A stretch of DNA of 64,000 nucleotides from Monosporascus cannonballus (Eukaryota; Ascomycota; Sordariomycetes; Xylariales): assembly GCA_004154925.1 (NCBI GenBank), contig QJNS01000032.1, positions 310,001 through 374,000 of the forward strand, read 5' to 3'. Under the pieces are notes generated by a model. The model did not search any database. It was given only the letters and a program-made list of their open reading frames with translations, and was not told the origin of the DNA. Position numbers and translations under genes: made by a program. Positions 61,810-64,000 of the stretch are shown in pieces. Every line of letters begins with the position of its first letter. Position 1 is the stretch's first letter.

Positions 61810-63205
61810 CAATGAGAGTGCAAAAGTCTCGGTAAATTTCTGCACGCTCCACAAAAACGCGTATTTCTTCCACTTTAACGCCAATACCCTTCATACTTTA
61901 ATCATAAGTATATAACCCAATTTGGGTCTAATTGCTTCGCGAAAAGAATAGTTACCTTATACGAGAACGAAATGGAAAATCGAAAAAGATTTAGGCGACG
62001 GCTTTACCGAAATCGCGAAAAAATACGGAATATTTCTTATTATCGTTTAAGGCGTTTATAATCGCTATATGCGTTAAATTTTAGCCCAATTTTCGTTACG
62101 TTCGAATCGCTTACATAAGTTTCGGCCTGTTTATAAAAAGTATTTATAACGATCTATTAACTTTAAACCTTTTATATTTATTGTTATATTTACCGACTTT
62201 ATATTATTTATATATTTTTAAATAAAATTTAACGTAATAACTTTATCGGAAAAGGATAATATATTAATACGTATGTTAACGTCCATTTTTAATTCCGGAA
62301 TATACGAGACAAAATTTTTTTTAAGCTTTGGAATACCGCAATAAATTTTCCGAATCATGGCGAAAAGTTTTATTTAATAACAAAACGAACTTAAACCGTA
62401 ATTGCGGTAAATAAACGTGATTAATTTTTCGCTGAGAAAGCTTTTAATATATTATTTTTTATTTTAATTATTATATTAATTATTAACCGTTTTTTTCAAA
62501 ATAAAAATGTCCCGTTTATTACTTAAATATATATAATCCCGATATAAAAAAACCGGCCAGACGTAAATGTTTTAGGGTTGTATCCGGTATAGAAAACGGA
62601 ACTTCCTAATAGCTTTTAATAAGAATTCCGAAACCGCCCGGGGCGGAATAACCGGCCGCGTTTATCGTAATCGCCTTAACGAATATCTTTCCGAATGGCC
62701 TAATAACGACTTTTTCTTTATGTAAAATAATATTCCTGTTTATACCGTCCCAATCGTAAAGAAATAACTTTAAAGGCAGGCCGTCGAAGTGCTGAAATGG
62801 TCCCCATATTCGCCCGATTTAAACCTTATCGAAAACGTATAAAAGTTATTAAAGGAGCGCATTCAAAAAAACAGAACCGAAACTTAGGTTATTTGGTAAT
62901 ATGCAAGAAGTACTGAATTTACTTACTGCTATTATAATTGCTGTATAGGAAAAGTTCGCAGAAAGTATGTTAAATAATTTAATAAATAATATGTTAAAGC
63001 GGATCGAAATTATGATTGCAGCTTAAGGCTGGTATACAAAATATTAAAGTAACTTACCGTATGCGTAATTTATTTATTTGTAAATAATTAAAATTGCTAT
63101 TAATTTTATTAAGAATTGGTGGAAAAACGTATAAGTGAAGTTGTGAAAATAATGGTTAGAAATATGGAATGTAGAGATTAAACCGAGACTTTTGCACCCC
63201 GACTG
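61810..63205 (+). mobile_element. Tc1-like DNA transposon K, RIP-mutated, nested in F
   Basis: It is 1,396 bp long with terminal inverted repeats: left CAATGAGAGTGCAAAAGTCT; the complement of the right end is CAGTCGGGGTGCAAAAGTCT, and both continue CGGT. The differences are G-to-A or C-to-T. TA is duplicated on both sides (61808-61809 and 63206-63207). Removing it restores the gag sequence seen in G near 50540-50580. Confidence 0.92.
61930..63052 (+). pseudogene. Tc1/mariner transposase, DD34E type, inactivated
   Basis: Plus strand. N-terminal helix-turn-helix-like pieces (LGDGFTEIAKKYGIS near 62000-62045) precede the catalytic domain. The second catalytic position reads M-stop-N-N (62720-62731) where the family has an Asp-Asn pair, so Asp became Asn. 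The Glu is kept in SPYSPDLNLIENV (62801-62839, Glu codon 62831-62833), with exactly 34 residues between the two positions. KLLKERIQKN follows. The final TAA is at 63050-63052. Multiple stops and frame changes are present. The start is not defined. Confidence 0.85.
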
Positions 63206-63207
63206 TA

Positions 63208-63887
63208 ATTATTAAATTTATATTTCGGTTTTAATTTTTTATTGATTATTTTGAAAATATTTGTTAATATTTATTTAATTACTTATAATTATTATATATT
63301 TGAATTATTTCTGGGTTTTCTTTTTCGACTAGCAAAATAACGTATTTCTTTATAATAAGCTTAAATTAAATAATTACATTTCTGATAAATCCCTTAATTA
63401 CGAATTTAATTTGTATAATAAACGTAATTAATCAAACAAAAAAATACTTAAAATATATTAAATATTAAATTAAAAGTAATTATAACTTAATTAAAATTGT
63501 GTTGAAAAATTCTAATGTAAGGGGTTTAAGAATTTTTTCCGGTTTTTTGATAAAGTTCAGCTAAATAACTTAATTCGTTTAAAAAGGTTTTCCGGTTTCG
63601 TAAATTTCTTTTTTTTTCTTTAAACTTTTTATAAGCGGCTTAAAAGGATATCGCAAAGTTATTATTGTTTTTCTTAAGTTAAATAATATGTTCGTTTATG
63701 GTATTTAGGCGTCGAAAAACCTTTTCGCGAAAAAGACGAAGCGGCTTCTTTTTTTTCTCGGATTTTATTCCGGTATCCAGGTTATCAGAGATTTGGTAAA
63801 TAAGCTGTTCGGGCTGTTTATTGGTAAACATAATATCGGCGATATTGCTTAAAGTTTAACGGTATTATTAAATAAAAGCTTGTAACG
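63208..63887 (-). pseudogene. gag of F, N-terminal part (type 2)
   Basis: Minus strand between K and the right LTR. It is homologous to 50550-51236 (G) and, on the plus strand, to 17669-18400 (C). The sense leader next to the LTR reads CGTTACAAGCTTTTATTTAA. It is stop-interrupted. Confidence 0.75.
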
Positions 63888-64000
63888 TATAACGGCTAGG
63901 CGGTTTAATTAATTATTAAATCTTAGTTATACGGGTTTATATTAGCAGAAATATTATAGAAAGTTAAAAAATAACTATAATAACGTATTACATTTCGTAA
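63888..64000 (-). repeat. Right LTR of F (partial, cut by window end)
   Basis: It begins TATAACGGCTAGGCGG and follows the conserved R-U5 blocks to CATTTCGTAA at the window end. It is assigned to F because it closes the type 2 gag in minus sense. Confidence 0.85.

Larger units (their letters stand above)
17188..64000 (-). mobile_element. Outermost chromovirus F (gag type 2), broken by C, G, H and K; runs off the window
   Basis: The pieces of one minus-sense element can be followed through its insertions. Left LTR: 17188-17318 plus 30817-31075. Antisense ORF start: 31134-31300. Pol 3' half: 51640-54182. Gag/protease region: 60809-61809 and 63208-63887. Start of the right LTR: 63888-64000. Joins at C (ATTTT), G (AAAGA) and K (TA) are supported by duplicated target sites. 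At H the matching part of F is missing, so a deletion occurred there. The gag is type 2, as in C, G and H. Its own TSD cannot be checked, because the right end is outside the window. Confidence 0.75.

Noticed and set aside
1..64000. tRNA or rRNA genes and telomeric repeats
   Set aside because: I looked for cloverleaf-like GGTTCGA blocks, conserved rRNA segments and TTAGGG arrays and found none I could support; isolated GTTCGAATTCG-type matches in gag leaders are coding sequence.

Overview
The window looks like a repeat-rich, AT-rich compartment of a filamentous ascomycete (Pezizomycotina, most likely a Sordariomycete). The evidence is short GT-AG introns with CTAAC branch sites, a secreted protein of the fungal celp0028 effector-like type, and about 57 kb of Ty3/gypsy chromovirus copies with the signature of repeat-induced point mutation (RIP). 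RIP shows as C-to-T and G-to-A transitions, CAA/CAG/TGG turned into stop codons, and Cys turned into Tyr. The species cannot be named from the sequence alone.

Layout. 1-334: two abutting LTR ends of elements lying mostly outside the window. 335-2990: very AT-rich DNA that I cannot identify. 2990-9981: a normal-composition island with an intact secreted protein gene (4340-5101, minus), an intact four-exon, cysteine-rich secreted protein gene (7185-7725, plus), a frameshifted DEDDh exonuclease pseudogene (8338-8990, minus), a relic LTR (9111-9317) and a coding remnant. 9987-16701: retroelement A. 16707-17187: unassigned AT-rich DNA. 17188-64000: one nested retrotransposon cluster.

The nest was resolved from target-site duplications (TSDs) and from the continuity of interrupted elements. 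Outer element F (from 17188 to beyond the window) is broken by C (17319-30811), G (31306-51634), H (54183 to about 60808) and a Tc1-like DNA transposon K (61810-63205). C is broken by B (18874-25583). G is broken by D (32291-38971) and E (42424-49166). H is broken by a small 282-bp terminal-inverted-repeat element (56684-56965) that carries no RIP signature. A, B, D and E share one gag type; F, C, G and H share another. All have closely related LTR ends, pol and a chromodomain-type integrase C-terminus. The elements carrying the first gag type are always the inner ones, which implies two waves of activity.

The most notable observation is an extra open reading frame on the strand opposite gag-pol, between pol and the 3' LTR, in every element where that segment survives. 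Seven copies (A, B, C, D, E, G, H) keep the spacing CX2CX6CX8CX2CX6C, with the Cys codons largely turned to Tyr by RIP, followed by a basic, coiled-coil-like stretch. This spacing fits the fungal Zn2Cys6 binuclear cluster. The chromoviruses therefore appear to carry an antisense-encoded zinc-cluster protein. No element has an intact gag-pol; all retroelement genes here are called as pseudogenes.
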